This document shows positions 21,036 to 32,848 of a stretch of DNA of 43,887 nt, in pieces. The notes under the pieces were generated by a model that saw only the letters and a list, made by a program, of their open reading frames with translations, had not been told where the DNA came from and ran no database searches. The DNA lies in NCBI GenBank assembly GCA_947506075.1, contig CANNNN010000002.1:1-43887 (forward strand), in the 5' to 3' direction. Both the position numbers and the translations under genes were made by a program. Source of the stretch: Methylococcaceae bacterium. GTDB taxonomy: Bacteria > Pseudomonadota > Gammaproteobacteria > Methylococcales > Methylomonadaceae. Within the stretch, counting starts at the first letter, position 1; each line of letters begins with the position of its first letter.

Positions 21036-21172
21036 CCATATGCATCAAGCTAAGCCACTTTCAGCTTTGGAATGCAGGCTACGTCAGAAAACAGGCGAAG
21101 CCTGCACTTCAGTCGCCCATAAACTTAAAGCTGGATTCGCCAACATTCTGTGCTTAGCTTGATGCTTATGGG
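21036..21172. repeat. 137-bp inverted-repeat element with 21-nt arms
   Basis: cccatatgcatcaagctaagc (21036-21056) against gcttagcttgatgcttatggg (21152-21172); 20 of 21 positions complementary. An inner gcaggct...agcctgc hairpin lies inside. Confidence 0.75.
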
Positions 21173-21245
21173 CTACAAACCCCGACCGGCATCACGAACC
21201 TGGAAAGGCGCGCATGGCACGCCCAACGCAGGTCTTTTTTGTTTA

Positions 21246-21533
21246 TCAATCCAATTGCGTCCAGTCTTCGAGCGCCGCAATAATGGCCTTAGCTTGATCC
21301 TTACTGGAAATATTAAACTTGGATTTTTGCTTGTATTCGCCATTTTGCTTCTGATAACGGCGTATCGTGTATTTATCGGGGCCGTATTCTTCCTTGGCCC
21401 GGTTCCAATCCTGATAACGGTACATGACCGTAGCCCAGGCGCCTTTGGTCAGCACCTTCTTGTCCAGCTCCTTGACTGTCTCAATACCGCCATCTTCGTA
21501 TGTTACAGTCAATTCATCTACAGTTTCAGCCAT
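21246..21533 (-). CDS. Small protein of unknown function downstream of purA
   Basis: 95 aa, charged and soluble-looking, same strand as purA; ORF is the best in the gap. Confidence 0.65.
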   Translation of the reverse strand: MAETVDELTVTYEDGGIETVKELDKKVLTKGAWATVMYRYQDWNRAKEEYGPDKYTIRRYQKQNGEYKQKSKFNISSKDQAKAIIAALEDWTQLD

Positions 21534-21573
21534 GTTTATTCCAGGTAATTAGTTTACTTGCCAAAACAGCCGC

Positions 21574-24080
<2,507 letters not shown>

Positions 24081-24088
24081 TCAAACAA

Positions 24089-24110
24089 AACGCCCCGCAT
24101 GCGGAGCGTT
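24089..24110 (-). terminator. Probable intrinsic terminator downstream of hflC
   Basis: On the minus strand: AACGCTCCGCATGCGGGGCGTT followed by TTGTTTG; near-perfect hairpin with a T-rich tail. Confidence 0.5.
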
Positions 24111-24116
24111 GGTTAC

Positions 24117-24142
24117 GGGTTCCCAGCTTAAAGCTTGGGGAA
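24117..24142. repeat. REP-like palindrome related to the 13076-13181 pair
   Basis: gggttcccagcttaaagcttggggaa; same ttccca...agctt..tgggaa pattern. Confidence 0.55.
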
Positions 24143-24298
24143 TCTCTTCAGCAAATACTATTTATAATAATGGAACACAGATTAGTCGGATTTAAACGGA
24201 TTTTTTAAAAGTCATAGTAAGGCTTGCTTATGGGCTTTCAAATGAATGCTTATCGGTCAAAGCCTTGTCATCTGTATTCTATTTTCTAAAATTATTTA

Positions 24299-25153
24299 CT
24301 ATTTTTGCTGTTTAAAATATCTAAAGAAATCGGAATCGGGATCAAGCACCATCATGCTTGAACTCGAAAAAGTCTTTTTATAAGCATTCAAGCTGCGATA
24401 AAAGGTAAAGAATTCAGTGTCCGCACCATAGGCTTTAGCATAGATTTCAGCCGATTTTGCATCGCCTTCACCACGCAGAATTTCCGCATCCTTAAACGCA
24501 TTAGCCATCGTAACAACCCGTTGCCTATCGGCATCTGCACGAATTCTTTCTGCGGCTTCCGCTCCTTGCGAACGGAACTCACGGGCGACACGCTCACGCT
24601 CGGCTTCCATTCTACGGAATACCGAACTGCTGACTTCGTCCGGCAAATCAATGCGCATGACCTGAACATCAACAATTTCCATGCCCAAGTCTGCCGCAAG
24701 TGGCTTAGTGTTTTTAATCAAAATTTCGCGAATAGCCTGACGATCCGTCGACACCAATTGCTGAATATTTCGCTTGCCGAATTCACCCCGGAAAGCGTCT
24801 TTAACAATTTGATCCAGACGTAAATTAGCCTGGTCGACATCACCGGCAACCACCGTATAAAACGTGGTTACATCACCGATCCGCCATTTAACGAAAGAAT
24901 CAACAATAACGTTTTTCTTTTCAGCCGTTAAAAAGCGCTCCGGCTTGGCTTCCATCGTTTGAATACGTTTATCAAACTTTTTTACGTTATTGATAAACGG
25001 CCATTTAAAATGCAAGCCGGGTTCGTAATCATTCTTGACGATCTCGCCCAGGCGAAACTTGATTGCCTTTTCTGTTTCGTTGACGCTAAACATGCACATC
25101 ATGCCGATAACCAACACGGCTGCAAGACTTACCCAAATTTTATTCTGTGTCAT
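24299..25153 (-). CDS. hflC: Protease modulator HflC
   Basis: SPFH protein; NETEKAIKFRLGEI, EPGLHFKWPFI; immediately downstream of hflK. Confidence 0.96.
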   Translation of the reverse strand: MTQNKIWVSLAAVLVIGMMCMFSVNETEKAIKFRLGEIVKNDYEPGLHFKWPFINNVKKFDKRIQTMEAKPERFLTAEKKNVIVDSFVKWRIGDVTTFYTVVAGDVDQANLRLDQIVKDAFRGEFGKRNIQQLVSTDRQAIREILIKNTKPLAADLGMEIVDVQVMRIDLPDEVSSSVFRRMEAERERVAREFRSQGAEAAERIRADADRQRVVTMANAFKDAEILRGEGDAKSAEIYAKAYGADTEFFTFYRSLNAYKKTFSSSSMMVLDPDSDFFRYFKQQK

Positions 25154-26352
25154 TAGCGTCCCCTTACGTCACGGCCGCGCGTTGAAGTTCGCACAGCAGG
25201 CGGCGAAGATTCAACGGCTGTTTGAGCAGATTGTTCTGTGGAACTTTGAGAAACAGTAGCGGGTTGGCTCGCAGGCTGATGCTGGATCATTTTATCCAAG
25301 GGTAAATAAAGCATGTTATTACCGCCTTTAACGTCAACCATCACCGTATTCGTTTCGGAAAATACATCTTCCATAGACTCTATATATAGCCGTTTTCGGG
25401 TTACATCCGGAGCTTTAGTATATTCCCCCAGTAATTTTAAAAAACGACTGGATTCACCTTCCGCCTGAGCAATAACCTGCTCCTTATAGCCTTCGGCTTC
25501 CTGCAGTTTTCTTGCAGCAGCGCCGCGTGCTTTAGGCACCACGTCATTGGAGTAGGCTTCAGCCTCGTTAATCAAGCGTTGCTCATCTTCACGCGACTTG
25601 ATCGCATCTTCAAATGCATTTTGCACCTGTTCAGGCGGTTGGGCATCCTGAAGGTTGACACTGGTAACCTGAATGCCGGACTTATAGCTATCCATTACAT
25701 CCTGAATTTCCTTTTTAATCTGTGCCACGATTTCGCTACGACCCTCGGTCAATACAAAATCCATTTTGCTGCTGCCAACCACGCCACGTTGCGCACTTTC
25801 AGTGACCTGTTTCAAGGTAGCCGCAGGATTGACTACATTGAAAATAAAGTCCTTTGCGTCCTTAACCTGATACTGAACCGCCAAACGCACATCGACAATA
25901 TTCTCATCTTTGGTCAGCATTAACGCTTCTTTAGGTACAGAACCCAGCGTCCGTTCATTGCCGCCGCTACGATAACCGACTTCGATAAACCGCTGTTGCT
26001 TGACATCCACGACGCTAACCTGCTCGATAGGCGCAGGAAAATGCCAGTTCAACCCTGATTGTGTTGTCGCAACATAACGACCAAAACGGGTTTCAATGCC
26101 ATGCGTACCCTCATCGATAATATAAAAGCCGCTTAAGCCCCATAACACGATTGCGCCTGCTGCGACAAAGCCGATGCTTTTCAACGGCGGAAGTCCGGAA
26201 GAGCTGTCATCACCGTCTTTGCCGCCGCCAAAGAACCCGCCTAACTTTTCTTGCAATGAACGTATTGCTTCATCTAGGTCAGGTGGCCCTTTTTGGTCAC
26301 CACGACCACTCCAGGGGTCTTTCTTATCGCCGCCAGGCTCATTCCAGGACAT
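25153..26352 (-). CDS. hflK: FtsH protease activity modulator HflK
   Basis: N-terminal MSWNEPGGDKKDPWSGRGDQKGPPDLDEAIRSLQEKLG; SPFH domain; EAYSNDVVPKARGAAARKLQEAEGYKEQVIAQAEGE. Confidence 0.97.
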   Translation of the reverse strand: MSWNEPGGDKKDPWSGRGDQKGPPDLDEAIRSLQEKLGGFFGGGKDGDDSSSGLPPLKSIGFVAAGAIVLWGLSGFYIIDEGTHGIETRFGRYVATTQSGLNWHFPAPIEQVSVVDVKQQRFIEVGYRSGGNERTLGSVPKEALMLTKDENIVDVRLAVQYQVKDAKDFIFNVVNPAATLKQVTESAQRGVVGSSKMDFVLTEGRSEIVAQIKKEIQDVMDSYKSGIQVTSVNLQDAQPPEQVQNAFEDAIKSREDEQRLINEAEAYSNDVVPKARGAAARKLQEAEGYKEQVIAQAEGESSRFLKLLGEYTKAPDVTRKRLYIESMEDVFSETNTVMVDVKGGNNMLYLPLDKMIQHQPASQPATVSQSSTEQSAQTAVESSPPAVRTSTRGRDVRGR

Positions 26353-26549
26353 AAATTTGCTCCATATTGATTACATAAACTTTCACACATCCTGCCGGAT
26401 GATTTCAATACTCAGAAAAATAACATTCCTAAGCTTACTGATGCATATTTGGCATTCTATCGTAAATACCGCCAAAAGGCGAAAACAGCCTTGTTAACAA
26501 GACTATTTCTGGAGTGGTGATTTATTTATTGCGAGTTACTAAGCAATCA

Positions 26550-27149
26550 TCACTTTTTGGCAATAGTATTCCACGCCGCAAGCCAGGCTTGCAATTGATA
26601 AAAATCGGCTTTCCGGTCAAGAAAACCGTTCAATTTTAGCCGTAGCGTATTATCAATAATACCGAAAAAATGGGTGTAGCCTAATTGTGGAGTCATCGTG
26701 CGGATTTCTTCCGCCTTGATGCCATTTTCAATAATCCCGATGATTTTTAGGTGGGCAGCCGATTCATGTAGTGGCCTGACTTCCGGCAAAAACTCACTGA
26801 TTTTGACTAGCATCAAAAATCGCATCACATCGGGTGCTTCATCCGTTAATTTGAATAACAAATCGACGATGCCCCGTAATTGCTCTGAGGCTTTTTCATG
26901 GTTAGCGCTTATGTCATCGATCGAGCAACTTAAACTGCCAAGAATGTCAGTATATAATTGCTCTGCAATCCTCTGCTTGGTTTTGAAGTGCTGATAAATA
27001 ATGCCGGTGGATTGTAGTCCTGCCGCGTCTTTAATATCGATTAGCGAGGTATTGAAATAACCTTTTTCGGCAAACAATTTCAAGGCCGATTGCAATATTT
27101 CATCCTGCACCTTAGATTTTTCCTGAGTATCTTCTATTTCCTGATCCAT
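26550..27149 (-). CDS. TetR/AcrR family transcriptional regulator
   Basis: N-terminal HTH: ILQSALKLFAEKGYFNTSLIDIKDAAGLQSTGIIYQHFKTKQRI. Confidence 0.9.
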   Translation of the reverse strand: MDQEIEDTQEKSKVQDEILQSALKLFAEKGYFNTSLIDIKDAAGLQSTGIIYQHFKTKQRIAEQLYTDILGSLSCSIDDISANHEKASEQLRGIVDLLFKLTDEAPDVMRFLMLVKISEFLPEVRPLHESAAHLKIIGIIENGIKAEEIRTMTPQLGYTHFFGIIDNTLRLKLNGFLDRKADFYQLQAWLAAWNTIAKK

Positions 27150-27241
27150 GTTCTTCTTTCACAGCTGATTCAATGCGCTGTATTGGGTTGTGAGTGAAAA
27201 TTCAAGCAGCCTATAAATTAAAGGCTCAAGAGTAACAATAT

Positions 27242-27805
27242 TTATTTAGCAGTCAACACAGCCAGTGCTGCCCTTAAATAATTAATCATCGACCATAAAG
27301 TCAATATCGCCGCGATATACAATAAGCCATAACCGCAATAATTGATCGGTAAGCCCAGCAAATCCTCACGATATAACAACATGCCGATCGCCAGCATTTG
27401 CGCTGAGGTTTTCCATTTTCCTAACTGGGAAACCTTGACATGCGCGCGCTGACCAATTTCTGCCATCCATTCCCGTAGAGATGCAATCGTTATTTCCCTG
27501 CCGATTATCACGGCCGCAGGAATCGCCAAATAAGGACTACCCTGTTGCTGAACTATCAGCACCAAAACCATAGCCACCATCAGTTTATCCGCCACCGGGT
27601 CTAAAAAAGCCCCAAACGGCGTCTCCAGCTGTAATTTTCTAGCCAAATAGCCGTCCAGCCAATCCGTAATGCCCGCCGCTAAAAAAATCAGCATGCTGGC
27701 AACATTGGCATATTCCCACGGCAGATAAAAAATCACGGTTAATAACGGTATTAACGCAATTCTTAATAGCGTGAGATTGGTAGGTATATTAAATTCAATT
27801 ATCAT
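27242..27805 (-). CDS. pgsA: CDP-diacylglycerol-glycerol-3-phosphate 3-phosphatidyltransferase
   Basis: NIPTNLTLLRIALIPLL; motif DWLDGYLARKLQLETPFGAFLDPVADKLM. Start at MIIEFN (27805), overlapping uvrC by 11 nt. Confidence 0.95.
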   Translation of the reverse strand: MIIEFNIPTNLTLLRIALIPLLTVIFYLPWEYANVASMLIFLAAGITDWLDGYLARKLQLETPFGAFLDPVADKLMVAMVLVLIVQQQGSPYLAIPAAVIIGREITIASLREWMAEIGQRAHVKVSQLGKWKTSAQMLAIGMLLYREDLLGLPINYCGYGLLYIAAILTLWSMINYLRAALAVLTAK

Positions 27806-29633
27806 CTTGATGATGAAATAGCTCGTAAATCCGTTGTGCCAGCTGACGACTGATGCCGTCCACGCTGCAAAGTGCATCCACACCGGCCTGCGTAATACCT
27901 TGCAGGCCCCCAAATTGTTTCAATAAAATCTGTCGCCGTTTAGGCCCCAATCCTGGAATAGCCTCCATAAGCGATTGTTTTTTAGCCTTGCCCCGGCGTT
28001 GTCTGTGTCCTGTTATCGCAAACCGGTGCGCTTCATCACGGATATGCTGAATTAACAACAATCCGCTAGCCCCCGGACTTATATTGATTGGCTGCGCCTG
28101 CTCCACCAGGATCAGCTTCTCCATACCGGGCTTTCTGTCCGGCCCTTTGGAAACGCCCACTATCATAACATTGTTTATGTCTAATTCCGCCAATGCCTTT
28201 TGCGCTTCATGCACCTGACCTTTGCCACCATCTATAAATAAGATATCCGGCGCCTCGTGTTCGCCCTGTTTTAGCCGCTTAAATCGCCTGAACACCGCCT
28301 GATGGATGGCCGCATAATCATCGCCGCCGGTAATGCCTTCTATATTAAACCGGCGATAAGCCGATTTAACCGGCCCGTCCCGATCAAAAACCACGCAGGA
28401 TGCAACCGTCTGCTCACCCTGGGTATGGCTAATATCAAAGCATTCCAGACGTTTCGGCAACTCCTTGCAGCCTAATTCCTGCTGCAGGCTGATATAGCGA
28501 GCCTGCATGCCCTGTTTATCAGATAACTTGCTCAATAGCGAATTTTCGGCGTTGGTACAAGCCAGCTGCAGCCATTTTAACCGCTCACCTCTGACGCTTG
28601 GCGATATAACGACCGCATGCTTAGCCTGGGCCGAGAGCACCTCCATTAACAAAGCAGTTTCTTCAGGTTCATGACTGACGATCAACTCATGAGGCACACT
28701 TTTATCCAGATAGTATTGCGGAATAAACGCCTGTACAACAGCAGCCGGATCATGCTCAGCGGCACTCTTCGGGAAAAATACCTTGTTGCCCAGATGCTGC
28801 CCGTTACGGATAAAAAACACCTGCACACAGGCCACGCCGGTTTTAGTCGCGCAGGCGATAATATCGACATCGCCCCGCTCACCGTGGACAAATTGCTTTT
28901 CCAGTACCGAGCGCAATTTTGTTATTTGATCTCTAAATCCCGCTGCCTGTTCATATTGGAGATTAGCCGCCGCCTGCTCCATGTTGATAATTAACTGATC
29001 GATCAGTAGACCGCCTTTGCCTTCCAGAAACAGCACCGTATTGTCTACATCCTGCGCATAGCGTGCCTTATCGATTAAACCGACGCAGGGCGCAGGGCAC
29101 CGCCCTATCTGATACTGTAAACAGGGCCTGGAACGATTATTGTAAAAAGTATCATCACATTGCCGGACCGGAAAAATCCGTTGCAGTAGTTTCAGGCTGT
29201 CCTTGATCGCACCTATGCCCGGATAAGGGCCAAAATATTTACCCTTAAGCTTTTTTGCACCGCGATGCAGTGTAATCTGAGGATAATCATGCTCTGACAA
29301 GAAGATATAGGGATAAGATCTATCATCCCGCAAGCAGATATTGTAACGGGGCTTATGACGCTTAATTTGCTGACATTCCAGCAATAAGGCCTCGCCTTCG
29401 GTATGCGTGATCGTGACTTCAATACTCGCAATCCGACCCACCATCGCCTGCTGTTTAACCGAGGCCGTTTGTTTTTTGAAATAGCTGGAAACCCGATTTT
29501 TAAGGTTCTTGGCCTTACCGATATAAATAATCTCGCCCTGCTGATCAAGCATCTTGTAAATACCTGGCCGGGTAGTCAGGCCTTTTAGAAATGCCGTCAA
29601 GTCAAAACTGTTTTCTGATAACTCGGTACCCAC
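27795..29633 (-). CDS. uvrC: Excinuclease ABC subunit C
   Basis: GIYKMLDQQGEIIYIGKAKNLKNRVSSYF (GIY-YIG); CLQYQIGRCPAPCVG; ECFDISHTQGEQTVASCVVF; C-terminal HhH. Confidence 0.97.
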   Translation of the reverse strand: MGTELSENSFDLTAFLKGLTTRPGIYKMLDQQGEIIYIGKAKNLKNRVSSYFKKQTASVKQQAMVGRIASIEVTITHTEGEALLLECQQIKRHKPRYNICLRDDRSYPYIFLSEHDYPQITLHRGAKKLKGKYFGPYPGIGAIKDSLKLLQRIFPVRQCDDTFYNNRSRPCLQYQIGRCPAPCVGLIDKARYAQDVDNTVLFLEGKGGLLIDQLIINMEQAAANLQYEQAAGFRDQITKLRSVLEKQFVHGERGDVDIIACATKTGVACVQVFFIRNGQHLGNKVFFPKSAAEHDPAAVVQAFIPQYYLDKSVPHELIVSHEPEETALLMEVLSAQAKHAVVISPSVRGERLKWLQLACTNAENSLLSKLSDKQGMQARYISLQQELGCKELPKRLECFDISHTQGEQTVASCVVFDRDGPVKSAYRRFNIEGITGGDDYAAIHQAVFRRFKRLKQGEHEAPDILFIDGGKGQVHEAQKALAELDINNVMIVGVSKGPDRKPGMEKLILVEQAQPINISPGASGLLLIQHIRDEAHRFAITGHRQRRGKAKKQSLMEAIPGLGPKRRQILLKQFGGLQGITQAGVDALCSVDGISRQLAQRIYELFHHQDDN

Positions 29634-29636
29634 GCT

Positions 29637-32600
29637 TTATCCTTTACCGACAAGTGCTGCGAGCTGACTTAGAATTTTGCGTGCTTCGTCATAATCAAGC
29701 GCGGCTATCTGCTTACGCAATGTTGTAAACAGCGCCAGCTGATCCTGGGTCAAATGAGGTATGAAGCTGTTCAACAAGACTTCGGAAATAAAATCATTGC
29801 CTGCAAGCAACTGGTCAAGTTTGGCTACGCTACGCTGTAACGCTGAACTATTGCCGGTGTTTAGCAACAGGGCTTCGGGTTGATGCAGCGCGGCGATAGC
29901 CGTCATCGTCTGCGCGAATGCTTCGTTGAAAGTAATCAGGGTGGCAGCGGATAGTCCTGCTTCAAGCTCTGCTTCCAGAGATTCGGCAGCGGCATGTAAT
30001 CGAATCGCCCCCATGTTACCGGACGCCCCTTTAAGTTTATGTACCAACTCCCTTGCTGGGCCTTTTTCGCCCACCGTCAGCAGCGCTTCAATTTCGCCGG
30101 ATAAATCCTTCATGCTGGCCATGAACTCTATCAGCAACTTTGTTGCAAGCTGCTGATTATTGCCCAGCATCGCCAATAAATTGTGCAGGTCAAATCCTGG
30201 CAGATTGCCGATAGTGGGCTGCATTTGAGTGATCGGCTCAAGCTCTGCGGCGGCCGGCTTTATCCACTGCAAGAGTGTAGCTAGCAGTATTTCCGGATTG
30301 ATCGGCTTACTGATAAAGTCGTTCAAGCCGTAAGCCAGGCAGCGCCGTTGTTCCTCTTCGGTTACGCCGGCCGTCAACGCGATGACCGGAAGTTTTACAA
30401 AGCGCGGCTGACTGCGTATCCGTTTGATTGTCTCAAAGCCATCCAGCACCGGCATGTGCATATCCATCAGCACCGCATCAAACTCACGAAGCTTTAGCAG
30501 GGACAGGGCCTCACTGCCGTTATTGGCGAGCTCGACGACGACACCGGATAATTTAAGAAACTCACAGACTACCTGCTGATTGATAAGATTATCCTCCGCC
30601 ACCAGAACCCGTTTGCCAACCAGCACCTTGCCAACATCGACCAGCTCCGGACGCGCTGTTCCCGAGTTTTGCTGAACAGTCCCCGACGAGACACCCAGCA
30701 ACAGTTCGAAGCCAAAGCGACTGCCTTGACCGGGGGAACTTGTCAGTGAAAATTCACTGCCCATCAACTGCAACAGATTCTGACTGATCGCCAGCCCCAT
30801 CCCGGTGCCGCCAAAACGTCGGGTGATCGAACTGTCCACCTGACTGAACGGGTGGAACAGCTTTTCACAATCACGGTCCGACATGCCGATACCGGTATCG
30901 GAAACGCAGAACAATAATCGGGTCTGCGCTTGATCTGTTTGCTGAGCCGTAATGTTCAGCACGACCGAACCGTGCTCGGTAAATTTGATGCCGTTACCGA
31001 GCAGATTGACCAGTACCTGTTGCAGCCTGAGGCTATCACCGACCAAGTTACGAGGGACATCGGCCGCAACGTCTAGGATAAAATCCAGGCGTTTTTCTAT
31101 TGCGCGATCAGCAAACAGTTTGCCGAGCTTATCCAGCATGATATCAAGATCGAACGGGCTGTAAGCGATGGTCATGCGTCCGGCTTCCAGTTTGGAAAAG
31201 TCGAGGATGTCATTAAGTATGCCTAACAGACTGTTGGAGGAACTGTAAATCTTTCCCAGATAATCCCGGATGTCGACCGACAATTCCTTGTTCAGCGCCA
31301 ACTGAGAAAGGCCGATGATCGCGTTCATCGGCGTGCGTATCTCGTGCGACATAGTGGCAAGAAACTCGCTCTTTGCCTGATTAGCCGCTTCTGCTAAAAC
31401 TTTAGCCTGCACTAATTCATGTTCAATCTGTTTTTGGCGGGTCACATCGCGGGCCGCCGCGAAAATACCTTCAATCTCGCCATTCTCATTGTAATAGACA
31501 GTCGCATTATAGAGCACGTCGGTACACTGGCCGAGCACATGCTTTATCGTCAGCGGATAATCAGTAATTTTCCCGTCAGAAAAAACCTGCTGATAAGCCA
31601 AACCCGCCTTAAGCCTATCGGTGAAATAATCGGAAAAGTCGCTGCCGATCAGCTGTTTCCGAAACAGCCCAATCAACCGTTCGGAGGCCTGATTAACGTC
31701 GGTGATTTTGCCTTGCGGACTAATCATTACCAATGCATCCAGACTGGCTTCGAGCAGGCTGCGCGCATAATCCGATGATGCCCGCGCAGCCTGCTCGGCT
31801 ATCGTCAAAGCCGCCGTTCGTTCGGTGACTTTGTCCTCCAATTCAAGATAGGACCGACGCAAGCGTTTTTGTAAATGGTTCAACGCTAAAGCCAGTTGCC
31901 CGATCTCATCGCTGCTTTCGACCTGCATCTGGTGATCGACGAGGTCAGCCGTATCGCTTATCGCGTTGGTGCCTTTCACCAAAGCCAGCAAGCCCGAAGT
32001 GAGCTGGCGGGCGATACGGCGAGCCATCCAGGTTGCGGCCAATATCAAAATCAGCGCGCAACCGATATACCAGCCCATCATTTTCTGGAGCGGCGCCACC
32101 GCCTGATCCTGCTGTTGAACAACCCTGATTTTGAAGGCCAATTGCTCAATAGGTGAGGGTAAAGTCAGTATTTGCTCCATCTTAACCAAACTGTTGTCAA
32201 AAGCTTTGTCCGTGCCGGGACAACTGTTGCACAGCAGGTTAAGCCGGGTATTCAAGCGCAGATTGATAGTCTGAACCCAGGGCGTTAAATGCACCCGGTA
32301 AACAACAGCGCCTTCGGTCGTGCCAGTGATGGGAAATAGGATAGGATAAATAATGACCAAGCAGTTATCTTCACTGATTGCCGAGACCGGAATACTTTCC
32401 GTCAGCGCGCGGGCTATCAGGACTGAGTCTTGCGCGACAGACCTGTTCTCTGCAGTATTGGCAAGCAAAATCTGGCCTTGGAAATCGACCAGCAACAAAT
32501 CCGTATCCGGCTGTTTTGCCAGACTGTGCCCCAGAAAAAACGGCTTCAGATAGGTTTCGCGCCCTACCGAATCAGTCAAGGCATTGGACAGCAGTGGGCT

Positions 32601-32834
32601 ATCGGCTAATGCCTGAAGACTGACGGTCGCATCGACCAACAGATGATCAAGCTCCAGTGTTGCCCGCTGCAACTCCGAATGCAGTTGCACATGGACTTGC
32701 TGCTGAAGAAGCCGGTAAACCACCCAAAAGGAACCCGCACCGACCAGCAAGCTGAAGATCAGTATTGAAAAAAGGGCATAAACCATAATTCGGTTCGCCA
32801 GGCTATGGCCAAGCCAGTCTCGCAAGCAATGCAT
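29637..32834 (-). CDS. Hybrid sensor histidine kinase (HK3): periplasmic sensor, HAMP, PAS, HisKA, HATPase, REC, Hpt
   Basis: Two N-terminal TMs; LATMSHEIRTPMNAIIGLSQLAL; GIKFTEHGSVVL; SRRFGGTGMGLAIS-like G box; REC VLMDMHMPVLDGFE; Hpt HKLKGASGNMGA. Confidence 0.93.
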   Translation of the reverse strand: MHCLRDWLGHSLANRIMVYALFSILIFSLLVGAGSFWVVYRLLQQQVHVQLHSELQRATLELDHLLVDATVSLQALADSPLLSNALTDSVGRETYLKPFFLGHSLAKQPDTDLLLVDFQGQILLANTAENRSVAQDSVLIARALTESIPVSAISEDNCLVIIYPILFPITGTTEGAVVYRVHLTPWVQTINLRLNTRLNLLCNSCPGTDKAFDNSLVKMEQILTLPSPIEQLAFKIRVVQQQDQAVAPLQKMMGWYIGCALILILAATWMARRIARQLTSGLLALVKGTNAISDTADLVDHQMQVESSDEIGQLALALNHLQKRLRRSYLELEDKVTERTAALTIAEQAARASSDYARSLLEASLDALVMISPQGKITDVNQASERLIGLFRKQLIGSDFSDYFTDRLKAGLAYQQVFSDGKITDYPLTIKHVLGQCTDVLYNATVYYNENGEIEGIFAAARDVTRQKQIEHELVQAKVLAEAANQAKSEFLATMSHEIRTPMNAIIGLSQLALNKELSVDIRDYLGKIYSSSNSLLGILNDILDFSKLEAGRMTIAYSPFDLDIMLDKLGKLFADRAIEKRLDFILDVAADVPRNLVGDSLRLQQVLVNLLGNGIKFTEHGSVVLNITAQQTDQAQTRLLFCVSDTGIGMSDRDCEKLFHPFSQVDSSITRRFGGTGMGLAISQNLLQLMGSEFSLTSSPGQGSRFGFELLLGVSSGTVQQNSGTARPELVDVGKVLVGKRVLVAEDNLINQQVVCEFLKLSGVVVELANNGSEALSLLKLREFDAVLMDMHMPVLDGFETIKRIRSQPRFVKLPVIALTAGVTEEEQRRCLAYGLNDFISKPINPEILLATLLQWIKPAAAELEPITQMQPTIGNLPGFDLHNLLAMLGNNQQLATKLLIEFMASMKDLSGEIEALLTVGEKGPARELVHKLKGASGNMGAIRLHAAAESLEAELEAGLSAATLITFNEAFAQTMTAIAALHQPEALLLNTGNSSALQRSVAKLDQLLAGNDFISEVLLNSFIPHLTQDQLALFTTLRKQIAALDYDEARKILSQLAALVGKG

Positions 32835-32848
32835 GTTATATCCCAGAG

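Noticed and set aside
21176-21240. Possible tRNA-like or terminator sequence (caaaccccgaccggc...gcaggtctttttt)
   Set aside because: No cloverleaf could be drawn; part resembles the gggg/cccc repeat core, and the T-run alone is not enough for a call.
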